A stretch of 48,788 nucleotides of DNA, taken from NCBI GenBank assembly GCA_014695175.1, contig JACJNV010000056.1:1-48788 (forward strand), in the 5' to 3' direction. Origin of the DNA: Microcoleus sp. FACHB-DQ6 (GTDB lineage Bacteria > Cyanobacteriota > Cyanobacteriia > Cyanobacteriales > Microcoleaceae). Positions 1 through 8,392 of the stretch are shown in pieces. The position numbers were made by a program, and so were the translations under genes. A model generated the notes under the pieces. It saw only the letters and a list, made by a program, of their open reading frames with translations. It did not search any database and was not told the DNA's origin. How positions within the stretch are numbered: the first letter of the stretch is position 1; the number at the start of each line of letters is the position of its first letter.

Positions 1-85
1 GGGTGATGCAAGGCTTTTGTACTATTTTACCTGTTTATCTTGCACACTTTCCTTGATCGGACGATCGCATAACCAAGCCGTGTAA

Positions 86-646
86 CCTTTCTGCACTTAT
101 CCAGCAAGCCCTAATTGGCGCAATAAAGTAGGGAACGCAGAAGCAAATCGCATTGCTGTAAGCAGCCGTCGCCGGGGAGAACTATTGCATCAGTGGGTTA
201 AGGATTATTTGCAAGGGTTATCTTCCACTGCTTCCAGCCTAATTCAGCCCTATTGTTATAGCGTTCAGCCTGTAATTGAGAAACTTAGCGATGTCCAGTT
301 GGTCGAGACAGTTGTGCCAAATTATGTGGAAGGATACGCCGGAAAAGTTGATTTAGTTGCCCGTTATCAAGGTGTTCCGTGTACTATTGAGTGGACGACT
401 GCTGAAGAACCTAAACTGCGAGTAGAAAAACTCTACGACAAGCCTTTACAGTTAGTTGCTTATGGTGGGGCAATTAATCGATGCTATGGTGAGACTCTGT
501 TTGGTAATAAAATTGTTAATGCTTTGATTGTTGTGGCTCTTCCCGATGAAGATGCGGAAATATTTGTGTTGGAACGCGAACAATTGCTGGAATACTGGCA
601 GAAGTGGTTGAAACGGCTAAAGTTTTTTGGAGAAAAAGCTGCTTGA
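86..646 (+). pseudogene. 5'-truncated PD-(D/E)XK (MGME1/Cas4-like) exonuclease remnant
   Basis: The longest frame with a start codon begins at a TTG at 185, but the frame stays open back to 86 and that extra part reads as conserved protein (WRNKVGNAEANRIAVSSRRR), typical of the region before the nuclease core in cyanobacterial exonucleases of this superfamily. No start codon lies in the extension and a TAA at 83-85 closes it, so the 5' end seems lost. Visible core: GYAGKVDL (acidic residue), then IEWTT where an intact enzyme has D/E-x-K, so the catalytic lysine is replaced by Thr, then the YDKPLQLVAYGGAIN helix. I infer a decayed, probably inactive gene; an active fragment starting at 185 is less likely. 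The family call rests on motif memory. Confidence 0.6.
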
Positions 647-657
647 TAGGTTCAGAA

Positions 658-702
658 ATAGTTAGGATAGAACTGGAGTTGGCCAGTTCTATCCCTAACT
701 AT
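658..702. terminator. long hairpin, probable terminator of the exonuclease remnant
   Basis: Arms at 658-676 and 683-702 pair over 19 bp with a single bulged base and a 6-nt loop. A T-rich stretch follows about 14 nt later. It sits 12 nt after the stop codon of the remnant, so a terminator role is likely. Confidence 0.6.
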
Positions 703-788
703 GTTTAGGGTCTTATTTTTGGGCGGATGCTGTGGCTTAGCCGCTAGTGCTGGTGACAGTTGCGTAAGTCCTGATAGAATTTATTAAA

Positions 789-818
789 TTAACCGCAGAG
801 AGCGCAGAGTTCGCAGAG
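789..818. repeat. short tandem repeat (GCAGAG-type)
   Basis: Imperfect repeats of a 9-10 nt unit around GCAGAG lie in the gap before the ABC binding-protein gene. Nothing else is visible in 703-873. Confidence 0.5.
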
Positions 819-889
819 GGAAGAGCCGGGGAGAATTACCATTTTATTATTACATGAGTGCAGTTTGCTAGTGAAGGAGAGCTATTGAG

Positions 890-2548
890 ATGAGATTTTT
901 AAAATACTGGCGTTTAGTTTTATTAAGTCTAGTTTTTGGGATGGCTGTAATTTTATCAAATTGCGGCACGCCCTCAAACACGGTTAGCAATAATTCTCCA
1001 ACTCCGACAACTCCTGCTGCGGTTCCGGCTGGGGCTTTAGTTTACGGTGCGGGCGGGCCGCCGGTCAATCTGGAACCGGGAAATATTACTGATGGCAATT
1101 CGGTGGTTGTTATCGACCAAATTTACAATCGCTTGACTGATTTCAAACCGGGAACTGTGGAACTTGAACCGAGTCTGGCTACTGAATGGTCAAGTTCTAA
1201 AGATGGTAAAACTTGGACTTTTAAGTTGCGTTCCGGGGTAAAGTTTCACGACGGCACGGATTTTGATGCGGAAGCTGTTAAGTTTAATGTAGAGCGCTGG
1301 TGGGATGCCAAAAATCCTAACGGTTTTCGAGAAGCGGGCAAGAATTATCCGATTTGGAAAGATTTTTTTGGCGGGTTTAAGGGAGAAAAAGATTCTTTAG
1401 TAAAAGATGTGGCGGTTGTTGATAAGTCTACAATTAAATTTGTTTTGAATCGACCTTTTGCTGCTTTTCCGTCGGCGATAGGTTCCGCTTATTTTGGGAT
1501 GGCGAGTCCGGCGGCGGTGAAAAAAGCGGGTGCTAAGTACGGCACTCCGGGGTCGCTGGCGGTGGGTACGGGGCCTTTTGTGTTTAAGGAATGGCGATCG
1601 GGCGATCGCATTGTTTTGGAGAAAAATCCGAATTATTGGAAAACTGGCACGCCAAAAGTCAATCAATTGGTAATTCGTTTTGTTGACGATCCGGCGGCGA
1701 GACTCGCTCAGTTGCGAGCAGGACAACTTGATTTTACTGTGGATTTAACGCCGGATCAACTGAAAGAAGTTCAGGGAGATCCTAATTTAGAAGCTGTTGT
1801 GCGACCTTCTTTTAATGTCGGTTATTTAGCCTTAAATCCGAGTTACGAACCTTTGTCAAAACCCGAAGTCAGGCGGGCGATCGCCCAAACAATTAACAAG
1901 CCAGCAATAGTCCAAGCTTTCTGGGGAGAACTCGGAAAACATGATTCGCAATTTATCCCGCCTGCGCTGAATTGGGCGGCGTCCGATCGAGTTAAAGATT
2001 ATGAATTTAACCCGCAGCAAGCTAAAGCAATGCTCGCGAAAGCCGGTTATCCGAACGGTTTTGATTTGGATTTGTGGTATATGCCCGTCAGCCGTCCCTA
2101 TTTTCCCACGCCGAAGCCGATTGCTGAGGCATTTGCGGCGGATTTGAGCGCGATCGGGATTCGGGTAAAATTGCTGACAAAGGATTGGTCTGCTTATTTA
2201 GCCGATCGGGTAAAACCTCCTGGGTTTCAAGCTTTTATGATGGGTTGGAGTGGAGATTATGGCGATCCAGACAATTTTTATTATCCTCACTTCGGGCCGG
2301 GTTCGACGGGGGATTTGGGAAATTGGAAAAATCCGAAAGTTCTGGAACTTTTGGATCGAGGGAGGGCGAGTGGGGATAAAGCAGCTAGGGCGAAAATTTA
2401 TGCGGAAGTTAGCGAGATTTTGCATGGGGAAGCTGTGCGTTTGCCGATCGTACATTCGCAGCCGCTTTTAGGGAAACGCAAGAATATTCAAGGTTGGATT
2501 CCGAGTCCTTTGGGGTCTGAGTCTTTTGAGGAAATAAGCAAAAATTGA
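890..2548 (+). CDS. ABC transporter substrate-binding lipoprotein, family 5 (dipeptide/nickel type)
   Basis: 552 residues, normal for the family. A basic N-terminus and hydrophobic segment end in a lipobox LSNC (Cys25), so the mature protein should be a lipid-anchored periplasmic receptor. The body shows the SBP_bac_5 pattern: LVYGAGG near the start, then LEPSLATEWSSSKDGKTWTF, FHDGTDFDAEAV, and GTGPFVFKEW. The ATG at 890 has a good Shine-Dalgarno AAGGAG at 874-879. A permease of the matching class lies 0.6 kb downstream, separated by a kinase gene. The ligand (peptide, nickel, opine or other) cannot be read from sequence. No second permease or ATPase gene is present here, so the rest of the importer must be elsewhere or missing. 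Confidence 0.9.
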   Translation: MRFLKYWRLVLLSLVFGMAVILSNCGTPSNTVSNNSPTPTTPAAVPAGALVYGAGGPPVNLEPGNITDGNSVVVIDQIYNRLTDFKPGTVELEPSLATEWSSSKDGKTWTFKLRSGVKFHDGTDFDAEAVKFNVERWWDAKNPNGFREAGKNYPIWKDFFGGFKGEKDSLVKDVAVVDKSTIKFVLNRPFAAFPSAIGSAYFGMASPAAVKKAGAKYGTPGSLAVGTGPFVFKEWRSGDRIVLEKNPNYWKTGTPKVNQLVIRFVDDPAARLAQLRAGQLDFTVDLTPDQLKEVQGDPNLEAVVRPSFNVGYLALNPSYEPLSKPEVRRAIAQTINKPAIVQAFWGELGKHDSQFIPPALNWAASDRVKDYEFNPQQAKAMLAKAGYPNGFDLDLWYMPVSRPYFPTPKPIAEAFAADLSAIGIRVKLLTKDWSAYLADRVKPPGFQAFMMGWSGDYGDPDNFYYPHFGPGSTGDLGNWKNPKVLELLDRGRASGDKAARAKIYAEVSEILHGEAVRLPIVHSQPLLGKRKNIQGWIPSPLGSESFEEISKN

Positions 2549-2613
2549 GAGTTTAGATCGAGACACCTCTCCTCGGTTATCATACTTTTCATGAATTTAC
2601 CTTAACAAACAGT

Positions 2614-3165
2614 ATGGAGAGCAATCCGCAACCTGCAAATCATCAGGCACAAATTATTTTGATTACCGGGAACATGGCTGCCGGAAAATCAAGTGTGGCC
2701 CAATCACTTGCCGAACGGTTGCCCAAAAGTGTCCACCTTCGCGGCGATATCTTTCGTCGCATGATTGTGAATGGACAAGCGGAAATGGCGTTAAATTTGT
2801 CAGCAGAGGCATATCAGCAGCTTCAACTGCGGTATCACCTGGCAGCAATGGCAGCGCGACACTATCTCCAGGCTGGTTTTACGGTCGTTTATCAAGACAT
2901 CATCATTGGTTCGGCACTGGCTGAGGTACTTGCCACTTTCGACGATGTGCCGTTGTCCGCGATCGTTCTGTGTCCGAAGGCAGAAGTTGTAGCTGCACGG
3001 GATGCAGCAAGAACGAAAACCGGATATGCCAACGAAACAATGGTTTATGCATTCGATCGCATTCTCCGTACCGAAACTCCTCGCTTAGGCTACTGGCTGG
3101 ATTCAACCCATCTAACGGTAGAAGAAACGGTCGATCGGATTTTGGCAAATTTGCAAGGTGAATGA
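2614..3165 (+). CDS. P-loop kinase (AAA / chloramphenicol phosphotransferase-like)
   Basis: 183 residues. A Walker A motif G-N-M-A-A-G-K-S (residues 19-26) follows a beta strand IILIT, and the next segment VHLRGDIFRRM fits the second strand of small-molecule kinases of the zeta-toxin/CPT/shikimate-kinase-like group. Regularly spaced Arg residues in the C-terminal half suit a lid. Substrate unknown. It sits between the binding protein and the permease, 9 nt before the permease start, so it is probably co-transcribed; whether it has a role in transport is open. The start ATG is chosen for position; no strong Shine-Dalgarno was seen. Confidence 0.75.
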   Translation: MESNPQPANHQAQIILITGNMAAGKSSVAQSLAERLPKSVHLRGDIFRRMIVNGQAEMALNLSAEAYQQLQLRYHLAAMAARHYLQAGFTVVYQDIIIGSALAEVLATFDDVPLSAIVLCPKAEVVAARDAARTKTGYANETMVYAFDRILRTETPRLGYWLDSTHLTVEETVDRILANLQGE

Positions 3166-3174
3166 GATCAACTG

Positions 3175-4185
3175 ATGTTTCAATATATTGCTAAACGTTT
3201 GCTGGGACTATTGCCCGTCCTTTTCGGAATCACTCTGCTAGTATTTACTTTTTTGCATTTGATACCGGGAGACCCAGCTACAGTGCTTTTGGGAGAACGG
3301 GGAACTCCCGAACAAGTCGAAATTTTGAGAGCAAGGTTGGGTCTAAATCAGCCTTTACCTTTGCAATATTTAGCTTTTTTATGGAGTTTGCTCCGCTTTG
3401 ATTTGGGAAATAGCATTATTAGCGGTATTCCGATTATTGATGAAATTACAAGTCGCTGGCCTGCTACTTTTGAACTGTCTGTGGTGGCGATGTTGGTGGC
3501 ACTTTTTATCGGAATTCCGGCGGGGATTTTGGCTGCTGTTCGGAAAAATAGCTGGCTGGACAATGTAGCGATGAGCGGTTCGTTAATTGGTGTATCTTTG
3601 CCCGTGTATTGGTTGGGATTGATGTTGATTTATTTGTTTGCTGTTTATCTGAAATGGCTGCCTCCCAGCGGGCGGATTAGTGTAGATTTGGGGTTTGGTT
3701 TTAAGTCGATTACGGGTGTTTATGTTTTGGATGCGTTGTTGAGGTGGGATTTGGCGGCTTTGCGGGATGCGATCGCCCATTTAATCCTTCCAGCTTTGAC
3801 TTTAGGAACTATTCCTCTGGCTATTATAGCTCGCATCACTCGTTCGGCGATGCTGGAAGTGCTTTCTCAAGATTACATCCGCACTGCGAGGGCGAAGGGA
3901 TTGCCTGAATATTGGGTGATTTTGAAACACGCTTTGAAAAATGCCTTTTTGCCGATCGTCACAACTATAGGTTTGCAGTTCGGCACTCTTTTAGGCGGCG
4001 CTATTCTGACTGAAACTATTTTCTCGTGGCCGGGAATTGGTTCTTGGATTTATACGGGTATTCTGACGCGGGATTACCCAATTGTCCAAGGAGGAGTAAT
4101 TTTTGTGGCTGTGACGTTTGTACTGATTAATCTGGCGGTTGATATTTCCTATGCTTTTTTCGATCCGAGAATTCAGTACCGTTAA
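3175..4185 (+). CDS. ABC transporter permease, DppB/NikB type
   Basis: 336 residues with about six membrane helices. The N-terminus MFQYIAKRLLGLLPVLFGIT and LIPGDPATVLLGERGTPE are hallmarks of DppB/OppB permeases, and the EAA loop reads DYIRTARAKGLPEYWVILKHALKN, the contact site for the ATPase subunit. It would form the inner-membrane channel for the lipoprotein at 890. The usual partner permease (DppC type) and the ATPases are not downstream; instead a convergent gene ends 12 nt away. Confidence 0.92.
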   Translation: MFQYIAKRLLGLLPVLFGITLLVFTFLHLIPGDPATVLLGERGTPEQVEILRARLGLNQPLPLQYLAFLWSLLRFDLGNSIISGIPIIDEITSRWPATFELSVVAMLVALFIGIPAGILAAVRKNSWLDNVAMSGSLIGVSLPVYWLGLMLIYLFAVYLKWLPPSGRISVDLGFGFKSITGVYVLDALLRWDLAALRDAIAHLILPALTLGTIPLAIIARITRSAMLEVLSQDYIRTARAKGLPEYWVILKHALKNAFLPIVTTIGLQFGTLLGGAILTETIFSWPGIGSWIYTGILTRDYPIVQGGVIFVAVTFVLINLAVDISYAFFDPRIQYR

Positions 4186-4196
4186 TGAAAAGGAAA

Positions 4197-4607
4197 TTAG
4201 ACACGAAATGCTTGTTTAACATCCGGCCGCAGCAGGTAGTAAATGCTAGCCACTGCAAAACCCAGAGTTAAAAAATGGACTGCTCTACCGCCGCTGTCAA
4301 ACATTCTGACAATTTGCATGAGGATGGCGATGACATGGACAATTAACGTTCCCGTCCAAGCCCAATTTTTGAGTTGAAACAAACCCCAAGTTAAGAGTAA
4401 GGATAGGAAACCTAAGATGAAACTTATCGCAGGAAAAATTCCAATGAACCCGCCGATTACAGCCCCAATTTTTGCCCCGCCGAAAGCCGCACCTAGACCA
4501 CCAAAAATGCCGGGAAAAAGTAAGCTTAACAAGCCTTCAAGCAGACTGAAAATGCCGCTAATTAGCTGCAATATTGCCAGAACTGTAACGCTTTGAGGAC
4601 GATTCAT
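4197..4607 (-). CDS. small polytopic membrane protein of unknown function
   Basis: 136 residues with four predicted membrane segments: SVTVLAILQLISGIFSLLEGLLSLLF, a Gly/Ala-rich stretch, FPAISFILGFLSLLLTWGLF, and a segment around GTLIVHVIAILMQIV. The start MNRPQSVTVLAILQ resembles widespread small integral-membrane families (DUF2127-like), but I cannot assign a function. It converges on the permease gene with a 12-nt gap, so the two probably share a termination region. Confidence 0.7.
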   Translation of the reverse strand: MNRPQSVTVLAILQLISGIFSLLEGLLSLLFPGIFGGLGAAFGGAKIGAVIGGFIGIFPAISFILGFLSLLLTWGLFQLKNWAWTGTLIVHVIAILMQIVRMFDSGGRAVHFLTLGFAVASIYYLLRPDVKQAFRV

Positions 4608-4711
4608 TATTTTGATTTTCCATTTTTAACGAATTTGAAACATATTTTAACCCACATTGCACAGGTAGCGATCGTCCGCGAGGAATTGTTCAACTAAAAG
4701 TGCATAGTAGC

Positions 4712-5093
4712 TCAAGAGAGAAGGTAATATTGGCGGCAAGGAGCACCCAAGAACTGGAGAATCCACAATCGCTCAGATGTCAAATTGGTAATCTGCTTGA
4801 CACCATCAACCGTCAACAAATGAATCGACATGAAACATTTAAACACCCACCGAGCAAGTAAGTTTGGCCGTAGGCTTACCGACTTGATTCTCAATCGTCT
4901 GTTTAGCACGCTCGATAGCCTGACGAAGTGACCGTTGACCCAAACTATAAACCACCAAATACAAACCCATTAACATTGACCACAAAGCCACTCGTTCAGG
5001 AGTCTTGAGAAAGACAACAAATGGGAAGTCGTAAGCATCGCGGACAAAACCCAGACTGCGTACCACGAGTTCCATGATTAGTGTAGCCAGCAC
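4712..5093 (-). pseudogene. IS1634-type transposase, C-terminal remnant with frameshift
   Basis: Two overlapping minus-strand frames join into one family C-terminus. The first gives FLKTPERVALWSMLMGLYLV, then VYSLGQRSLRQAIERAKQT and NQVGKPTA; the second continues ARWVFKCFMSIHLL, VDGVKQITNLTSERLW and ILQFLGAPCRQYYLLS. A 1-2 nt indel near 4850-4865 breaks the frame. The N-terminal catalytic part is absent. Upstream, codons from about 5187 to 5050 read EDAIAEAIIRDRQKPIVKVA and on, which does not look like this family and may be another fragment. It marks the left edge of the glycan island. Confidence 0.75.
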
Positions 5094-5191
5094 CGCTACC
5101 TTAACGATCGGCTTCTGGCGATCGCGGATAATCGCCTCAGCGATCGCATCTTCAATTAAGATGTTGACGGAGTTGGAAGTCTAACAACATA

Positions 5192-6880
5192 ATGCCGACA
5201 CCGTTATTCCACCCACTTGTCCCTGGCGCATCGCTTCCGGGCGACTGGTATCACGGCAGCATTCCCACCAACATTGAAGTGGGAGAGAACTCAGTGATCG
5301 ATTCTTCCTTCTGCTTCAAGCACTACTACGCTGCTGGCTCTGTTGGTCTGCGTGTTGGGAGCAACGTCACGATCTGGCGTGCTTCCTTGGCTGTTGACGC
5401 CGATGCAGTCATTGAGATTGGTGATTATTGCTACATTGCCGATGCCTCCCTAGTTTGCTCCGCCCGCATCACTCTGGGTGCCCATGTCATGGTTGCAGGC
5501 CGAGTAACAATTGTGGATTCCGACTTTCATCCCATTGCTCCCGCTGCCCGGCTGATCGATACGATCGCTCTTTCTCCAATTGGCGATCGCCAACGCCGCC
5601 CCCCTATTGAAATTCTTCCCGTAGTTATCGAGGACGATGTGTGGATCGGCTACAATGCAACCATCCTCAAAGGGGTACGGGTGGGAGCAGGTGCCGCGAT
5701 CGCGCACTACAGGAGTATAGCCGTGATTAAAAGCTCTATTCGGATTGTCGTTCTCGGTTACATCGTGCGTGGACCCTTGGGAGGTTTGGTTTGGCATCAC
5801 TTGCAATATGTTATGGGTCTAGCTGCTCTGGGACATGACGTGTATTTCTTGGAAGACAGCGATGATTATCCCTCCTGTTATGACCCTGTAAGAGACATTG
5901 TAGATACCAACCCCACCTATGGACTGGGAGTTTTAGCAGATACCTTTGCTAGAGTCGGACTAGGCGAGCGCTGGGCATATTACGATGCCCATAGCTCACA
6001 ATGGTTTGGGTCTTGTGCCAACTGCATACTTGAGATTTGTTCGACGGCAGATTTGCTGCTAAATCTTTCTGGTGTGAATCCGCTGCGTCCGTGGCTGATG
6101 ACAATACCCTACCGTGCTTTAGTTGATACTGACCCGGTGTTTACGCAGCTGCGTCACTTATATGATCCAGTGGCTAACAAACAGGCTCTTGCCCATACTT
6201 CCTTCTTCTCCTTTGGGGAAAATATCAATGCCCCTTGGTGTCTCATTCCCCAGGATGGGCTACCTTGGCAGCCTACACGTCAACCAGTAGTTTTAGATGC
6301 CTGGGCAGTCACACCCGGTTCCGTACAAGGTAAATTTACAACTGTCATGCAATGGGACAGCTATCGAGCACGGGAACACGCAGGGCAGCACTATGGTATG
6401 AAATCAGAGTCATTCACACCATATATCAATCTTCCTCAGCAAACAAACGCAATTTTTGAATTAGCCTTGGGTAGTGCCTCAGCACCACGGGAACTACTAG
6501 CTAATCAAGGCTGGTTGGTACGTGACTCTCGTGAGCCAACAAAAACCCCGTGGATTTACCAGTCTTATATCCAACAGTCGAAAGCAGAATTTAGCGTCGC
6601 CAAGCATGGTTATGTAGTTAGCTGTAACGGTTGGTTCAGCGAACGTAGTGCTACCTATCTCGCCAGCGGTCGTCCTGTCGTTATCCAAGATACAGGCTTT
6701 TCCAAGTGGTTAGAGACACAAGCGGGTGTACTTCCCTTCAACACACCTGAAGAGGCATTAGCAGGAATAGACGAAATCAATAGGCGCTACGAGTTTCATT
6801 GCCAAGCTGCTAGAGAAATTGCCGCAGAGTATTTTGCTGCCAGCAAAGTGCTGCCCCATCTGCTTGAACGCGCACTCTAG
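5192..6880 (+). CDS. fusion of truncated hexapeptide acyltransferase and CgeB-like glycosyltransferase
   Basis: Residues 1-175 are a left-handed beta-helix acyltransferase of the maltose/colanic-acid acetyltransferase type (repeats such as VVIEDDVWIGYNATILKGV, and the SDFHPI loop). It stops at GVRVGAGAAI, before the usual C-terminal coil and tail. From residue 178 the protein is a glycosyltransferase (IRIVVLGYIVRGPLGGLVW to the end) paralogous to the gene at 7196-8392, with the shared C-terminal GWFSxRSAxYLAxGRPVVxQDTGF. An in-frame GTG at 5723 preceded by AGGAG at 5711 would start the glycosyltransferase alone, so this may be two originally separate genes joined by a deletion. A stable fused protein, or only the 385-residue glycosyltransferase, may be made. 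Role: modification and assembly of an extracellular or membrane glycan (inference). Confidence 0.8.
   Translation: MPTPLFHPLVPGASLPGDWYHGSIPTNIEVGENSVIDSSFCFKHYYAAGSVGLRVGSNVTIWRASLAVDADAVIEIGDYCYIADASLVCSARITLGAHVMVAGRVTIVDSDFHPIAPAARLIDTIALSPIGDRQRRPPIEILPVVIEDDVWIGYNATILKGVRVGAGAAIAHYRSIAVIKSSIRIVVLGYIVRGPLGGLVWHHLQYVMGLAALGHDVYFLEDSDDYPSCYDPVRDIVDTNPTYGLGVLADTFARVGLGERWAYYDAHSSQWFGSCANCILEICSTADLLLNLSGVNPLRPWLMTIPYRALVDTDPVFTQLRHLYDPVANKQALAHTSFFSFGENINAPWCLIPQDGLPWQPTRQPVVLDAWAVTPGSVQGKFTTVMQWDSYRAREHAGQHYGMKSESFTPYINLPQQTNAIFELALGSASAPRELLANQGWLVRDSREPTKTPWIYQSYIQQSKAEFSVAKHGYVVSCNGWFSERSATYLASGRPVVIQDTGFSKWLETQAGVLPFNTPEEALAGIDEINRRYEFHCQAAREIAAEYFAASKVLPHLLERAL
5711..5725 (+). promoter_or_regulatory. 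internal ribosome-binding site and GTG start for the glycosyltransferase half
   Basis: AGGAG at 5711-5715 is followed after 7 nt by GTG at 5723, in frame with the fusion (codon 178). The next residues, IKSSIRIVVLGYIV, match the expected N-terminus of the paralogous glycosyltransferase. Confidence 0.6.
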
Positions 6881-6923
6881 CAGAAGGCAGAAGGCTCCAA
6901 GCTAAGAAAATCAAGGGTTTCAA

Positions 6924-6963
6924 CAATTAAAAACGTCCTAATCACCTTGGCGGTTGCTATACC
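6924..6963. repeat. 40-bp dispersed repeat, copy 1
   Basis: About 80% identical to 36918-36957; the blocks CAATTAA, AACGTCCT and GTTGCTATACC are shared exactly. It ends at the left edge of the candidate MITE. Confidence 0.55.
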
Positions 6964-7138
6964 CCTCTTTTGTCACTTTCAGCAGAGGAAAATCTGAAAT
7001 TCTTATACTGAGGGACTTATACCAACTAAGCTAAGTTTCAACGTTTCTATCAGGAAAGCGATCGCGCTTACCGCCCATTGGGGAAGCTTCTCACCATTTG
7101 ACTTATATTTTTATCTCATCAGAGTGACAAAAGAGGGA
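6962..7138. mobile_element. candidate 177-bp MITE, TA-flanked (IS630/Tc1-mariner-like ends)
   Basis: Terminal inverted repeats of 18 bp, CCCCTCTTTTGTCACTTT at 6962-6979 and its complement with two mismatches at 7121-7138, are each flanked by TA (6960-6961 and 7139-7140). Short length, no coding frame and TA flanks fit a non-autonomous element of the IS630/Tc1-mariner type. It lies in the intergenic space between two convergent paralogous glycosyltransferase genes. Confidence 0.6.
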
Positions 7139-7195
7139 TACAAGGGTGTTAGCGTAGCGTAACGCACCATTACTTCTATAAATGGCGTAGCTCCG

Positions 7196-8392
7196 TCAGT
7201 CCTGTGGACTCAGCGCCTCATTGAGCAGCTGCGTGAGGACTTTATCAGAGTCAAAATACTCCTGAGCAATGGTACGTGCCGCCTTCGCATGCTGGGCGTA
7301 GTTTCCTTCGATATCATGGATTGCAGCAACAGCTTCCTCCATCGTGGTGAAGGGCAAGATACCCTCCCCAACCGGAAGGGCTGAGGCGAAGCCGGTATCC
7401 TGGACGACTACAGGACGGCCTGCCGCCAGGTAACAGGCGGAACGGCAACTGAACCAGCCGCTGCACATCGCAACGTACACCTGCTTGGCCGATGAAACCT
7501 CACCGCGCGACTCAGCGATGAACTCCTGATACTGATTGGGCATCAAAGTCGCACTCGGCCCGTCTACTACTTGCCACCCCTCGCTCGCTAATCGCTTCAG
7601 TGGGGCGTTCACGCCACCCACCGCCACCCTAAGCGGTACGTCCGTGTACCGGGGCAGCTCAATAATTTTCTCAAACTCACTCCCCTTGCTCTTATACTCC
7701 ACGTCCTTGTATACAAGCTTTCCCTTGAAGGCGTTCCAGGTCATGACCGTCGTCCACGGTGTCGCTTTGGGCGATCGCTCTCGTGCAATCAGCTCCCACA
7801 AATCCATCACAACAGGCATCCGCGTCGTCTTCCAGTCAAAGTCTATCTTTGGGATGAGGCACTTAGCACTGTGGATGTTCTCAGCATAGGTGAAGTGGCG
7901 ATCGTGCGCTGCCACCAGAGCGCACCACCGCTCCACGTTCTCTGACCAAGCAAACCGCTCGCTGAACACAATCTGGTTGTAGCCCGGATCGGTATCCAGG
8001 AAGACCTTTACACACTGTGACGAGAGGTGGTCGGGCAGTATGCACGCCCCACTAATGTTCAAGAACACATCAGCTGTCCGCGCTACCTCGTCGAACACCG
8101 TCTGATCCATTCCAAAGCTTGTTTCGTGCAAGTGCCGGTAATGCCACCGCCTAACCAGTTCCGGCGCATACCGCTCTAAGAAATCCCTGATATATTTCGC
8201 CGAGTAGCTGCCCTCCGACGTGTACTCTTTCTTGAGCGGATGATACGGCCAGCTCCATGTGTCTTCGTGATAATAGACATCGTGCCCCAACCGCGCTAGA
8301 CCGACTACATATTGCAGATAATCCCACGCTACCCCGCCGACGGGATACAGACCTACGAGCCCTGTGACGATAATGCGAAGTGATGAACTCAT
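7196..8392 (-). CDS. glycosyltransferase, CgeB-like
   Basis: 398 residues. N-terminal nucleotide-binding-type half starts SSSLRIIVTGLVGLYPVGG with LQYVVGLARLGHDVYY, then ADVFLNISGACILP. The C-terminal donor-binding half contains WFSCRSACYLAAGRPVVVQD and a tail of helices (AKAARTIAQEYFDSDKVL). It is a clear paralogue of the second half of the fusion at 5192-6880. The start overlaps the stop of the ABC exporter by 4 nt (ATGA), so the two are translationally coupled in one operon with the GH-GT2 gene. Sugar donor and acceptor unknown. Confidence 0.8.
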   Translation of the reverse strand: MSSSLRIIVTGLVGLYPVGGVAWDYLQYVVGLARLGHDVYYHEDTWSWPYHPLKKEYTSEGSYSAKYIRDFLERYAPELVRRWHYRHLHETSFGMDQTVFDEVARTADVFLNISGACILPDHLSSQCVKVFLDTDPGYNQIVFSERFAWSENVERWCALVAAHDRHFTYAENIHSAKCLIPKIDFDWKTTRMPVVMDLWELIARERSPKATPWTTVMTWNAFKGKLVYKDVEYKSKGSEFEKIIELPRYTDVPLRVAVGGVNAPLKRLASEGWQVVDGPSATLMPNQYQEFIAESRGEVSSAKQVYVAMCSGWFSCRSACYLAAGRPVVVQDTGFASALPVGEGILPFTTMEEAVAAIHDIEGNYAQHAKAARTIAQEYFDSDKVLTQLLNEALSPQD

